A stretch of DNA of 64,000 nt from Pantoea trifolii. GTDB taxonomy: Bacteria; Pseudomonadota; Gammaproteobacteria; Enterobacterales; Enterobacteriaceae. The DNA lies in assembly GCF_024506435.1 (NCBI RefSeq), contig NZ_JANIET010000001.1:1-64000 (forward strand), read 5' to 3'. Position numbers and translations under genes: made by a program. This document shows, piece after piece, positions 48,027 through 56,091 of this stretch. The notes beneath the pieces are model-generated. The model worked only from the letters and a program-made list of their open reading frames with translations. It was not told the DNA's origin and did no database searches. Within the stretch, counting starts at the first letter, position 1; every line of letters begins with the position of its first letter.

Positions 48027-49289
48027 ATGTCAGAAAAACAAATCACCTTTGCCGCGCGTCATCATCAACTCACCAACATCAACGTCTGGACCGGCGACAG
48101 CCAGTGGCTGGCATTTGATGTGCGACCTTCCGGCGCCTCTTTTACCAGCCTGACCATTGAGCGCGTCAACGTGGCGAGCGGTGCCGTTGAGGTGCTGTAT
48201 CAGGCGCGCGATGGCGCGCATGTTGGCGTGGTCACCGTCAGTCCGGATTTGCCGCCGCGTTACGTCTGCATTCATGGGCCGGAACATCCGGATGCGCACT
48301 GGCACTACGATTTCCATCACCGTCGCGGCGTGATCGTGCAGCACGGCATCGCTGAGAACCTCGACGCCTGCGATATCACCGCGCCTTACACGCCCGGCGC
48401 GCTGCGCGGTGGCTCGCATGTTCACGTCTTCAGTCCGGACGGTTCGCGCCTGAGTTTTACCTACAACGATCATGTGATGCATGAAAAAGAGGCCGGCGAC
48501 GATCTGCGTAACGTCGGCGTGGCCGTGCCGCTGCATCCGGTGTGTCCGCCCAAACAGCATCCGCGTGAATATGAGGGCAGCCATTATTGTGTGCTGGTCA
48601 GCCAGACGCAGCGCGATCCACAGCCAGGCAGCGACCAGATTGACCGCGCCTATGAAGAGTGCTGGATCGGGAATCAAGGCTATCAGAAAGCAGATGGCAG
48701 CTGGCAGCGCTGGGCCATCGCCTTTATCGGCGATACGCGCGGCGCGAACGGCGACAAAGTGCCGGAGGTGTTCGTGGTGGATCTGCCCGCCGCGTTAGCC
48801 GATTATGCTAAAGCTGGCGCATCGCCCTTGCAGGGCTCGGCGGATAAATTGCCTGCGCCGCCAGCTGGCGTGCAGCAGCGCCGCATCACGCACACCAACG
48901 GCCTGGCGTTGCAACCGCGTCACTGGCTGCGCGCCTCAGCGGATGGCAGCGCCATCGCCTTTTTGCTGGCGGACGATCAGGGCGTGATTCAGCTGTGGAC
49001 GGTTTCACCTAATGGCGGTCAGCCGCGTCAGGTGACGCAGCTAGCAAGCAGCATTCAGTCGGCGTTTAGCTGGCATCCACAAGGTGGCGCGATAAGCTTT
49101 ATCTGTGATAACAGTGTGATGCGCTGTGAGGTGGCAACGGGGAAATGTACGCGCTTAACGCCACGTAGCGATCAAGCGCCATCCGGTGATGCGGTGGTTT
49201 GGTCACCAGATGGGGAAAAGATCGCTTATATGCGGGAAGTAGACGGCTGGCGGCAGCTGTTTTGCGTTAATGCGGCTGCACGGGCATAG
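48027..49289 (+). CDS. yidR: DUF3748 protein YidR (beta-propeller type)
   Basis: Uncharacterised protein of the YidR family. From ATG 48027 (GGAAGG seven bases upstream) it has 420 residues (E. coli 415). TolB/WD-like blade signatures recur: FSPDGSRLSF, SADGSAIAFLLADDQG, SWHPQGGAISFICD and WSPDGEKIAYMREVDGWRQLF. No signal peptide is seen, so it is probably cytoplasmic. The function is unknown. Its 3' end overlaps the convergent yidQ by 23 bp. Confidence 0.88.
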   Translation: MSEKQITFAARHHQLTNINVWTGDSQWLAFDVRPSGASFTSLTIERVNVASGAVEVLYQARDGAHVGVVTVSPDLPPRYVCIHGPEHPDAHWHYDFHHRRGVIVQHGIAENLDACDITAPYTPGALRGGSHVHVFSPDGSRLSFTYNDHVMHEKEAGDDLRNVGVAVPLHPVCPPKQHPREYEGSHYCVLVSQTQRDPQPGSDQIDRAYEECWIGNQGYQKADGSWQRWAIAFIGDTRGANGDKVPEVFVVDLPAALADYAKAGASPLQGSADKLPAPPAGVQQRRITHTNGLALQPRHWLRASADGSAIAFLLADDQGVIQLWTVSPNGGQPRQVTQLASSIQSAFSWHPQGGAISFICDNSVMRCEVATGKCTRLTPRSDQAPSGDAVVWSPDGEKIAYMREVDGWRQLFCVNAAARA

Positions 49290-49626
49290 CCGCCGCGGTC
49301 GCCAGGCTGGCTTGCGTGCCGGCCATTTTCTCGCTCTGCATCACGCGCTCGTGGATGGAATCCTTACTTTTATCGTCGTCAGAACGGAAGTAATCCCACG
49401 GCAGCAGCACGGTGTCCATCACCGCTGAGAACGGGAGATCGATCAGCGCCAGCGGCTTGATCGCCCAGCTGGTGTTGTCGTCAGTGATCATCTCTGCGCT
49501 GGCGCGCGTGCCGGGGTAGTAGCCCTGACTGGCGCCGGTGTGAGACATAACGCTGGAGCAGCCCGAAGTAACGAAGGTACTGCAAACCAGCACAGCTGTG
49601 AGCGGAAAGCGTTTCATCATATTCAT
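49267..49626 (-). CDS. yidQ: Putative lipoprotein YidQ (DUF1375)
   Basis: Small outer-envelope lipoprotein of unknown function. A hydrophobic signal (MKRFPLTAVLVCSTFV) leads to the lipobox TSGC; the mature part begins CSSVMSHTG as in E. coli YidQ and keeps YYPGTRASAEM and DLPFSAVMDTVLLPWD. Six closely spaced Met codons make the start uncertain; 49626 is chosen as the one best spaced (about 9 bp) from GAAGGG. It gives 119 residues (E. coli 110). Confidence 0.85.
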   Translation of the reverse strand: MNMMKRFPLTAVLVCSTFVTSGCSSVMSHTGASQGYYPGTRASAEMITDDNTSWAIKPLALIDLPFSAVMDTVLLPWDYFRSDDDKSKDSIHERVMQSEKMAGTQASLATAAAMPVQPH

Positions 49627-49777
49627 CATCATCATCCCTTCAGTCATGGCATGGCCCTGGCTGGAGTGTTTCACCTGACGTTAAGCAAAGCTCTATGGCT
49701 AGGTCTTGGATCTCAGGCGATTGGTCCCCTGAGTGTATGTCATATCGTCAAATTTGCTGTAAAAAAATACGCATCAG

Positions 49778-49808
49778 CCCTTGAAAGCGACCAGGCTGCA
49801 CCCACTTT
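49778..49808 (+). promoter_or_regulatory. Predicted sigma-32 heat-shock promoter of ibpA
   Basis: CCCTTGAAA (49778-49786) and CCCACTTT (49801-49808) with 14 bp between them resemble the RpoH consensus CTTGAAA / CCCCATNT. The position, about 105 bp before ibpA, agrees with the E. coli heat-shock promoter. Confidence 0.75.
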
Positions 49809-49912
49809 TAAGGAACGGTCTTGTTGTTGTTGCCGGAAGGGACAACAACGGACTGCACAACCTGTCCATGGTGGAAGGTTGCCTAAACTTGCTGAATATC
49901 AGGAGTCTTATT
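49809..49912 (+). promoter_or_regulatory. ROSE-type RNA thermometer in the ibpA leader
   Basis: The leader holds a first hairpin (TTGTTGT 49821-49827 with ACAACAA 49842-49848). A last hairpin has TTGCT (49889-49893) facing the AGGAG ribosome-binding site (49901-49905), the hallmark UUGCU/AGGA pairing of ROSE elements that melt on heating. Similar leaders control ibpA in enterobacteria. Confidence 0.8.
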
Positions 49913-50326
49913 ATGCGTAATTTTGATCTCTCTCCACTTTATCGTTCTGCCATTGGTTTCGATCGCCTGTTTAACCTGCTTGAGTCCAATCAAAACCAGG
50001 CCAATGGTGGCTATCCTCCGTATAACGTTGAGCTGGTGGATGAGAATTTTTACCGTATCACCATTGCCGTGGCGGGCTTTGCCCAGAGCGAGTTAGATAT
50101 CACCTCGCATGACAACGTGCTGGTGGTGCGCGGCGCGCATCCTGAAGAGCAGCCGGAGCGTAAGTACCTGTATCAGGGCATCGCCGAGCGCAACTTCGAG
50201 CGCAAATTCCAGCTGGCCGATCACATCACCGTGCGCGATGCGCGTCTGGAGAATGGTCTGCTGAGCATCGATCTGGTTCGCATCGTCCCGGAAGAGGCGA
50301 AACCGCGTCGTATCGAAATCCTGTAA
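49913..50326 (+). CDS. ibpA: Small heat shock protein IbpA
   Basis: Holdase that binds aggregating proteins for later recovery by Hsp70 and ClpB. The 137 residues equal E. coli IbpA, beginning [24 protein letters not shown]. The alpha-crystallin domain runs from about 36 to 125 ([23 protein letters not shown] to [10 protein letters not shown]), and a conserved I-x-I type anchor occurs at the end (RRIEIL). An open frame runs farther upstream through the thermometer but is not coding. No ibpB follows; a terminator comes next. Confidence 0.95.
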   Translation: MRNFDLSPLYRSAIGFDRLFNLLESNQNQANGGYPPYNVELVDENFYRITIAVAGFAQSELDITSHDNVLVVRGAHPEEQPERKYLYQGIAERNFERKFQLADHITVRDARLENGLLSIDLVRIVPEEAKPRRIEIL

Positions 50327-50344
50327 TCAGGATGTGAGTTGAAA

Positions 50345-50371
50345 AAAACGCCGCTGAAAAGCGGCGTTTTT
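50345..50371. terminator. Terminator between ibpA and the eamA-type gene
   Basis: ACGCCGC / GCGGCGT stem with a TGAAAA loop, extended by an A-run before and a T-run after, so it can act on both strands. It would end ibpA on one side and the six-gene minus-strand operon on the other; the latter's stop codon is 3 bp from it. Confidence 0.88.
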
Positions 50372-50373
50372 GT

Positions 50374-51285
50374 TTAGGTGCGCACCAATAATCGCTGACT
50401 GACCATGCCGCCAAACACGTTCACCAGCAGGCCGAGGATGATCACTGAAACCCCAATCATCTGCTGAATTGACAAGGTTTCACCGAGAATCAGCGCCGCG
50501 CTGAGAATGCCCACCACCGGCACCAGCAGCGACAGCGGAGCTACGCGCCAGGTTTCATAGCGACTCAGCAGGTTGCCCCAAATCGCGTAGCCGACAATGG
50601 TGGCGATAAAGGCGAGATAGATCAGCGCCAACACCGTTTGCAGCGAGATGTGCAGCAGGCTGGTGACAATCGCCGCCTTACCATCGAACAGCCACGAGCA
50701 GGCAAAAAACGGCACTATCGGCACCAGCGCACTCCACACCACCAGCGACATCACCGGCACTTTGCGGTTACGCAAAATGATTTTGTTGGTGATATTGCCG
50801 AGCCCCCACGACAGCGCCGCAGCCAGCGTCAGCATCATGGTGGTGAGCGTAATGCCCGCCGTGGTTTGGCCTGCCATGCCTGCCGTCGCCAGCATAAACA
50901 TGCCGAGCGTCGCCACTAAAATGCCGGCGATGTGATTCCAGCGCAGCTTCTCCGCCAGGAACAGCGCGCCCAACAGTAAGGTGAAAAAGGCCTGCGCCTG
51001 TAACACCAGCGACGCCAATCCTGCCGGCATGCCCAGCTTGATGGCAAGGAACAGAAAAGCGAACTGGCCAAAGCTGATGGTCATGCCGTAGACGATCAGC
51101 CAGCGCAGCGGAATCGCCGGCCGCTTCACAAACAAGATCGCCGGAAACGCCACCAGGCTAAAACGCAATCCCGCCAGCAAGAAGGGCGGCATGTCCTGCA
51201 GGCCCAGCTTAATCACCACAAAATTCACGCCCCATGCCACCACAACCAGCAGGGCTAACAACATATCTTTCACTGACATACTCAT
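50374..51285 (-). CDS. eamA: EamA-type DMT exporter (O-acetylserine/cysteine-like)
   Basis: Drug/metabolite transporter with ten hydrophobic helices in two EamA repeats; E. coli EamA exports cysteine and O-acetylserine. The protein has 303 residues (E. coli 299). It shares LALLVVVAWGVNFVVIKLGL, GMPAGLASLVLQAQAFFTLLLGA, SLVVWSALVPIVPFF and SRYETWRVAPLSLLVPVVGILSAAL with it. It is the last gene of a six-gene operon, 15 bp after the deacylase gene, so here it may export the operon's amino-acid-like product. Whether it is the true eamA orthologue or a paralogue cannot be decided from the window. Confidence 0.82.
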   Translation of the reverse strand: MSMSVKDMLLALLVVVAWGVNFVVIKLGLQDMPPFLLAGLRFSLVAFPAILFVKRPAIPLRWLIVYGMTISFGQFAFLFLAIKLGMPAGLASLVLQAQAFFTLLLGALFLAEKLRWNHIAGILVATLGMFMLATAGMAGQTTAGITLTTMMLTLAAALSWGLGNITNKIILRNRKVPVMSLVVWSALVPIVPFFACSWLFDGKAAIVTSLLHISLQTVLALIYLAFIATIVGYAIWGNLLSRYETWRVAPLSLLVPVVGILSAALILGETLSIQQMIGVSVIILGLLVNVFGGMVSQRLLVRT

Positions 51286-51300
51286 TCCTTCCTGCCGTAA

Positions 51301-51801
51301 TCAGGCAGTTGCCGTTACCGGTGTCGCGATCTCGGCACAACATTCTTCACCGACAATCTTAAAGAAATCATCCACCTGTAAAGCAATGGAGCGATCCAGT
51401 GCGCCCGCGTTGAACCACAGCGTGCCGACGTCGCGCAGGCGCGCATCGACGCGTAGCGCCAGCCGGTCATCAAAACTAAACGGCGGCACCGCGCCCATCA
51501 CGCACTGGGTTAACTCCTGCGCTTTCTCTGGCGGCGCAAAGCTCGACTTCTTGCCGCCAATGGCGCGTGCGGCGCTTTTGAAGTTAATCTTGCAGTCGCC
51601 CGGCACAATCGCCAGCAGATAGCGCGCATCCGCGCCATCCGGCATCGTCACTTCCAGCACCATCGCTTTGGCCGCCTGATTGAGATCGTTACCGCGAATC
51701 TCGCTAATCAGGTCGGTCTGGCCGATGGCTTCATGCTCCACCACGCGATAACGCGCCTGATGCTGATCCAGCAGGGCCGCTACTTTTTCATAGGTATTCA
51801 T
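51301..51801 (-). CDS. YbaK/EbsC-type aminoacyl-tRNA deacylase, YeaK-like
   Basis: Member of the INS/YbaK superfamily of free-standing editing domains that hydrolyse mischarged tRNAs; closest in look to E. coli YeaK (ProXp-ST type, acting on Ser/Thr-type mischarging). The protein has 166 residues (YeaK 167). Shared features are the YRVVEHEAIGQTDLISEIRG start, a lysine-containing AAKAMVLEV strand, GAVPPFSFDD and a FNAGALDRSIAL end. Inside a biosynthetic operon it may remove tRNA mischarged with the product or an intermediate; that is inference. It lies between the oxygenase (27-bp gap) and the exporter. Confidence 0.8.
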   Translation of the reverse strand: MNTYEKVAALLDQHQARYRVVEHEAIGQTDLISEIRGNDLNQAAKAMVLEVTMPDGADARYLLAIVPGDCKINFKSAARAIGGKKSSFAPPEKAQELTQCVMGAVPPFSFDDRLALRVDARLRDVGTLWFNAGALDRSIALQVDDFFKIVGEECCAEIATPVTATA

Positions 51802-51828
51802 GCTCGTCTCCTCGTCGAAAACCTGGCG

Positions 51829-52629
51829 TTAACTCCAGGCGATGGCGTGTTTCATTTTTTTGTCGGTCAGGCCAAAGAAGAAGCCCATGGTGATGCGCGT
51901 GTCGCCTTCCACGCGATCAATTTCGTGATAAAACGCAGGGTTAAACAGATAGATATCGCCACTGCGCGGTGAGAACTCGCACACCTCGCTGTGCTCAATG
52001 ACGCCGGTTTGATAACCGAGCTCGCCCGGCGTTTTGTAATACTCATCCATCGGCTGCCACTTCTTATTGAAGATGCGCAGCTCGCCGCCGGCGTTGCACT
52101 CCTGCAAACAGACCACGCAGCTGAGTTGATGCAGGATGTGGGTCACCGCCAATCCGCTGCCAGCGGCATCGCGCACGATGTTGTCGTTATGCAGGGGATT
52201 GGCGACGCCGTTTGCGTGGAAGCGCACAATCGAACCGGCGTAATCGCCCAGTTCAGGTTCGTTAGCGGTTTGCAGGCTTTCCAGGCGCAGCGCGTGCTTA
52301 ACCCAGTTGTAGATCTGATCGCGCAGGCAGTGCAGCGACGGCGGCAGCGCGGGCTGGATATCGCGCAGCTCAGTGAAGTAGTTTTCCGGCGCAGCGGTGT
52401 GCTTCGCCAGATAAGGGCCAAGCGTGGTCAGCGCGCCGTTCGGATAGTGCGACACCCGCACCTGTTCGCGGCACTGCTGCAAATCATCGACCACCGCTGC
52501 GCGCACGTCCGGTGTGAGGAAATTACGTAATACCAGCAACGGCACGCGCGCGGTGACGATGTCATCCAGCCAGGTGCTTTCCACAAACATGTTCGGATGA
52601 ATAACGCGGATCTGATTGAAAATCGCCAT
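51829..52629 (-). CDS. 2-oxoglutarate/Fe(II)-dependent oxygenase
   Basis: Non-haem iron oxygenase that would hydroxylate, desaturate or epoxidise a small substrate. From ATG 52629 (GGGGAG eight bases upstream) it has 266 residues; a GTG nine bases earlier is possible but sits on the ribosome-binding site. The facial triad is visible: His147-x-Asp149 (PLHNDN) and His235 (FYHEID), with the 2-oxoglutarate-binding Arg245 (TRITMGFF) 10 residues later, all within a double-stranded beta-helix. The substrate is unknown. It sits in the operon after the amidotransferase, starting 5 bp past its stop. Confidence 0.8.
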   Translation of the reverse strand: MAIFNQIRVIHPNMFVESTWLDDIVTARVPLLVLRNFLTPDVRAAVVDDLQQCREQVRVSHYPNGALTTLGPYLAKHTAAPENYFTELRDIQPALPPSLHCLRDQIYNWVKHALRLESLQTANEPELGDYAGSIVRFHANGVANPLHNDNIVRDAAGSGLAVTHILHQLSCVVCLQECNAGGELRIFNKKWQPMDEYYKTPGELGYQTGVIEHSEVCEFSPRSGDIYLFNPAFYHEIDRVEGDTRITMGFFFGLTDKKMKHAIAWS

Positions 52630-52634
52630 GTTGA

Positions 52635-53342
52635 TCACTCCCCAATAGGAAACTCATGAAGTTCATGGTTACTCATACGACGCCATTCAGACGCCGTGCC
52701 CAGTGCTGAAATAGGTTCAGAAGAGATAAATGTGGTGTTGTTATTCTGTAAGCGGTGCAGCGTGAAATAGTTGGGATAGGGCGTATCGTCGGGATGCCAT
52801 TGCCACGCCCAGGCTTTATCGCGGGTGACAAAAATGGCGTTTGCCGAACTGCCGCCCGGCGCGACCTGCGCCATCTTGTCGCGCAAATAATCGCGGGTGA
52901 AATCCGCGGGCGTGGCGCGATCCACTACATATTCCAGATACTCAGCGGAATCAAAACGCGACTCCGCCATGCCCAATTGCTGATAGACGGTGGGCAAAAA
53001 ACCGTTATGCATCATGTACCACTGCGTTGCGCCGCTGGTGCGCCACAGCGGATGGGAAAATTCGATACCGTGATTTTTGCTCAGCGTGGCGTGGCGGACA
53101 TGCACCGCCAGAAAGCGGCCGCGCAGGCGATCAACATCAATGGTCGGCAGCGCATCGGCGAAAGTGCCGGTGCCGTGCAGCGTGCGAATGTGCCCTTGTT
53201 CCAGCCATAAACAGCCCCAACCGTTGGGATGCTGTTTAATCGGACCTTCGTGCGTGGCGGTTTCACCGCAGCTCATGGCACGCGCGGCGTCCAGCACTGC
53301 GGCGGCATCAAATTGGCCGTGCGCCACGATCATTCTGCACAT
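52635..53342 (-). CDS. Stand-alone class II glutamine amidotransferase
   Basis: Ntn-hydrolase glutaminase domain, 235 residues, without a fused synthetase. The N-terminal nucleophile is Cys2 (MCRMIVAHG). Other family residues are in PNGWGCLWL, VHVRHATLS and MMHNGFLP, the substrate-binding loops. It could release ammonia for the PP-loop ATPase in the same operon, or hydrolyse a gamma-glutamyl amide as EgtC does. The ATG is 13 bp inside the end of the ATP-grasp gene, with GGAGA eight bases upstream, so the two are translationally linked. Confidence 0.82.
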   Translation of the reverse strand: MCRMIVAHGQFDAAAVLDAARAMSCGETATHEGPIKQHPNGWGCLWLEQGHIRTLHGTGTFADALPTIDVDRLRGRFLAVHVRHATLSKNHGIEFSHPLWRTSGATQWYMMHNGFLPTVYQQLGMAESRFDSAEYLEYVVDRATPADFTRDYLRDKMAQVAPGGSSANAIFVTRDKAWAWQWHPDDTPYPNYFTLHRLQNNNTTFISSEPISALGTASEWRRMSNHELHEFPIGE

Positions 53343-54607
53343 AGTAAATCTCTCCGTGTGGTGAGCGATGAGACTTCAAGGATCTGATGGAACACCGCCA
53401 GAATTTCGTCACGGCTGGTAGCGGCGAGGCGGAAGGTGGCGAGAATGCCGGCGTGGCGGGTTAAATCGGCATACAGCGAAGAGCGCGGCGAAACCGCCAG
53501 CGCCGGCAGATTGAGCGGCGGCAACAGCTGACCGCGTTGATGCTGCTCGATCCAGCGTTCAGCCGCGTCATACTGCAGGCGCTGACGCAAACGCACGCGG
53601 CCCACCGCCTGCGGCTGCGGCGGAAAATGCAGCGGCGGCATGCTGTGACCGGCTTCGATGTGAAACGCCACTTCCGCCCAGTTAATGCCGGTAACTTCCT
53701 GCACCAGATTCACCACGCCCATGCCGGAAAGGCGGAAGCCCATTTCGAGGAAGTGCGGTTCGCCATTGACCACAATAAAGTCGATATGAAATGCGCCCTG
53801 ACGATAGCCGAAGGTTTCGCAGCAGAAGCTCATCAGGCTGCTAAAGCTGGCGGGCAGTTGCTGCGCCGCGACCGCCACATGACCGGATTCGTAAAAACTG
53901 ACGCAGCCATCGGCATCGCGATGGTGTTCGATCACCTTTTGGCAGCAGGTCAGCGCGACGGCGTGGCCGTCCGCCACCACGCCTTGCAGCGAATACTCAT
54001 CGCCCGCCAGCCAGCTCTCAACGATAAATCCGCTGAAGCCGCGTCCGCCGTAATTCATGGTATCGACCAGCTTGCCGATCACCGCATCGAGCTGGCTGGC
54101 CTCTTTCACCAGCCAGATGCCAAGGCCGCCGCCGCCATCAACCGGCTTAATCACGCAGGGATAGAGCAGCGCTTCACGCGCATCGCGGATGCTGAGCGGC
54201 GAGGCAAAAAAGCGAAACTCCGGTTGCGGAAAGCGCTGCCAGGCTTTGCGTAACGCCATGCGCTGCGCGTACTTATCCGGCGGAATAAAGCTCACACCGG
54301 CGTCGGGCCCCGCCAGCAGTTCGCGCACGCGACCGGCGCTGGCGTTGTAGGCTTCAAAGCCGGCCAGCACCACGTGAGGATGTTCCATCAACCCGGCATG
54401 CAAACAGGCTTGCAGCACATCCCACGGATTTTCCGGGCGATCGAGCCGCACAATCAGATCGAATGGCAACGGGATGCTCAGCGATTGGTAATCGACGAAG
54501 TCGCCCATCTCCGCCAGCACGGTAAAGTAGCCCTCGCGTTTGGCCACCGCGCAGTAAGGATTTTGTCCGTCGCGGGTGGCGCCAATCTGCAGGAAAATCT
54601 TTCTCAT
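53330..54607 (-). CDS. ATP-grasp ligase, amino-acid-ligase type
   Basis: ATP-grasp enzymes form amide bonds through acyl-phosphate intermediates. In 425 residues there is an N-terminal pre-ATP-grasp region (about 1-110) and the ATP-grasp fold with the nucleotide lysine and glycine loop PCVIKPVDGGGGLGIWLV. The metal-binding segment is DFIVVNGEPHFLEMGFRLSGMG. The E-x-G-x-R-x-x-G form of this last motif is typical of L-amino-acid or dipeptide ligases rather than PurK. A C-terminal lid region follows. The substrates are unknown. Start ATG with AAGG eight bases upstream, 17 bp after the PP-loop gene. Confidence 0.8.
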   Translation of the reverse strand: MRKIFLQIGATRDGQNPYCAVAKREGYFTVLAEMGDFVDYQSLSIPLPFDLIVRLDRPENPWDVLQACLHAGLMEHPHVVLAGFEAYNASAGRVRELLAGPDAGVSFIPPDKYAQRMALRKAWQRFPQPEFRFFASPLSIRDAREALLYPCVIKPVDGGGGLGIWLVKEASQLDAVIGKLVDTMNYGGRGFSGFIVESWLAGDEYSLQGVVADGHAVALTCCQKVIEHHRDADGCVSFYESGHVAVAAQQLPASFSSLMSFCCETFGYRQGAFHIDFIVVNGEPHFLEMGFRLSGMGVVNLVQEVTGINWAEVAFHIEAGHSMPPLHFPPQPQAVGRVRLRQRLQYDAAERWIEQHQRGQLLPPLNLPALAVSPRSSLYADLTRHAGILATFRLAATSRDEILAVFHQILEVSSLTTRRDLLCAE

Positions 54608-54624
54608 CGCGTTGCCTTACCGGG

Positions 54625-56091
54625 TTAACGCCCGGAGATCACTTCAGTGACGACGTCTTGCATGACACCGTTATTCACCTGAATCACTGCTTTGTGCGGG
54701 TCAAAACGCAGCACGCGCGAAAGCGCATCGCCGCGCTGATCGTCCAGCAGTGAACTCACCTGCGCGCTGCGCCAGCAGTGACGCATCTGCGCCACGGTCA
54801 AACCAGAAAGTTGCTCCAGCTGCTGCGCCAGCAACAGATCGTCGCTTTCGCCGCGCAGCAGCGCGCGCACCGCCGCTTCGTCCGGCGCATCGGCCAACTG
54901 CTGCAGCCAGCTTTTTAGCTGATGGCCTTCGGCGATAAACGGCGAATAGATCATGCAAACCAGTTGGGTTTCATTGAGGCCGAATGCTTGTTCGGCGAAC
55001 TGCGCAGCGCGCTGGCGGGCGCGCTTAATCGCCTTATCGTCCTGATAGCGTGCCGCCATCTCATCGATCAGCTGCGGCGGGAAATCCTTTTTCACCATCA
55101 GCCCGAGCGCAAAGCGCACATATTCGCGAATGCCTTCGGCGTAGCTGCGCTGCAACAGCGTCTCCGCTCGCAGACCGCGAATATGTGCCATTAACGTCGG
55201 GTTACCGCAGTCCGATTCGGAGAAGCTGAACATCAGTTCATCAAAGCGGAAATGCATAAATTCGGTCAGCAGCGCCCAGTGCGCGCCAGCTTCATACGCG
55301 GTGTCTTGATAGATATTGAAGAACAGCGGATCGCGTTCCAGCTGCCAGGTAATGCGGTGCGCGGGCGTCACCTGGTCGGCGCCGTAGATATCGGCGAAAT
55401 AGCGCTCGGCCACGCCATCCAGCGTCTGCAGGAAGCCGCTAAAGCCGCGCGATTTATCCGCCACCGGCGCATCAAACAGCCGCGAAAGATGGCGCGCCCA
55501 TGCCAGATAAGCGGTTTGTTCCTGCGGCGAATCACCTGTGATGATCACATCAACGCCACCGTCGTAATGCGCCGCCAGGCCAAACGAGTTCACCATGCTG
55601 AGATTGCAGGCGTTACAAAAGGTAGAGCGCGCATCGGCACGGAAGCGGTGGCCATTCATCAGCACATCGTTGCGATTTTGCTGGCGTACGCTGTCGGGCA
55701 TCGGTAAATGGCGATCGAAGTGGCGGATTTGCAGGCCGTCGGTCACCAGACATTCGGTAAAGTCATCATCGGGGATGTGCAGCGCGCGATACACGCGATC
55801 GATATTCTCCATCACGCTGTCGTTCATCGCCGCATGACGGTTGGTGCTGATGCGCAGCTGAAAGGTGGTGCCGTGCTGCTGCCAGATCAGCCCCTGAATG
55901 TAGCGTACGTACGCCACCATATAGCTGCTGTCTTTGCCGCCGCCGTAGGCCAGCAACACGCGGTTATTTTCCGGGTGCGCGGCATCGGGAAGTGCGGCCA
56001 GTAAACGGCGTGAACAGTGTTGCGCTGAATCGATAATCGTCGGAGTGAGATATCCACTCATCTCTCGCATCATGGTGGACAGATTATTCAT
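54625..56091 (-). CDS. PP-loop (N-type ATP pyrophosphatase) enzyme of unknown substrate
   Basis: First gene of the six-gene operon, 488 residues. The PP-loop YGGGKDSS starts at Tyr49 (Gly50-Ser55), placing it in the adenylating AANH/ATP-pyrophosphatase group that includes asparagine synthetase, TilS and sugar amidotransferases. A CxxC pair (Cys160, Cys163; TFCNACN) suggests a bound metal or a sulfur chemistry step. A C-terminal 200 residues are helical and not recognised. With the glutaminase encoded two genes on, the simplest reading is adenylation of a carboxylate or carbonyl followed by amide or amidine formation. The start at 56091 is likely but has only an AGGA 11 bp away. Confidence 0.72.
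   Translation of the reverse strand: MNNLSTMMREMSGYLTPTIIDSAQHCSRRLLAALPDAAHPENNRVLLAYGGGKDSSYMVAYVRYIQGLIWQQHGTTFQLRISTNRHAAMNDSVMENIDRVYRALHIPDDDFTECLVTDGLQIRHFDRHLPMPDSVRQQNRNDVLMNGHRFRADARSTFCNACNLSMVNSFGLAAHYDGGVDVIITGDSPQEQTAYLAWARHLSRLFDAPVADKSRGFSGFLQTLDGVAERYFADIYGADQVTPAHRITWQLERDPLFFNIYQDTAYEAGAHWALLTEFMHFRFDELMFSFSESDCGNPTLMAHIRGLRAETLLQRSYAEGIREYVRFALGLMVKKDFPPQLIDEMAARYQDDKAIKRARQRAAQFAEQAFGLNETQLVCMIYSPFIAEGHQLKSWLQQLADAPDEAAVRALLRGESDDLLLAQQLEQLSGLTVAQMRHCWRSAQVSSLLDDQRGDALSRVLRFDPHKAVIQVNNGVMQDVVTEVISGR

Noticed and set aside
49781..49912. N-terminal extension of IbpA
   Set aside because: The open frame passes through the sigma-32 promoter and RNA thermometer; the family start [11 protein letters not shown] follows a proper AGGAG site.
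52635..53342. The class II amidotransferase as EgtC of ergothioneine synthesis, given ovoA in the same window
   Set aside because: No egtA, egtB or egtD partner is nearby, ovoA is about 48 kb away, and ovothiol synthesis does not need EgtC.
53537..54253. 238-codon plus-strand frame opposite the ATP-grasp gene
   Set aside because: Antisense to an intact operon member with clear ATP-grasp motifs; the product is His/Arg/Ala-rich and matches no family.
50374..56091. The six-gene operon as a dapdiamide cluster
   Set aside because: It shares ATP-grasp, 2OG oxygenase, amidotransferase and exporter functions but lacks diaminopropionate synthesis genes and the NRPS component, and it has an extra tRNA deacylase.
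52635..56091. The PP-loop and amidotransferase genes as the Erwinia 6-thioguanine cluster
   Set aside because: The neighbouring ATP-grasp ligase, 2OG oxygenase, deacylase and exporter point to amino-acid chemistry rather than guanine thionation. Judged from remembered family features only, without alignment.
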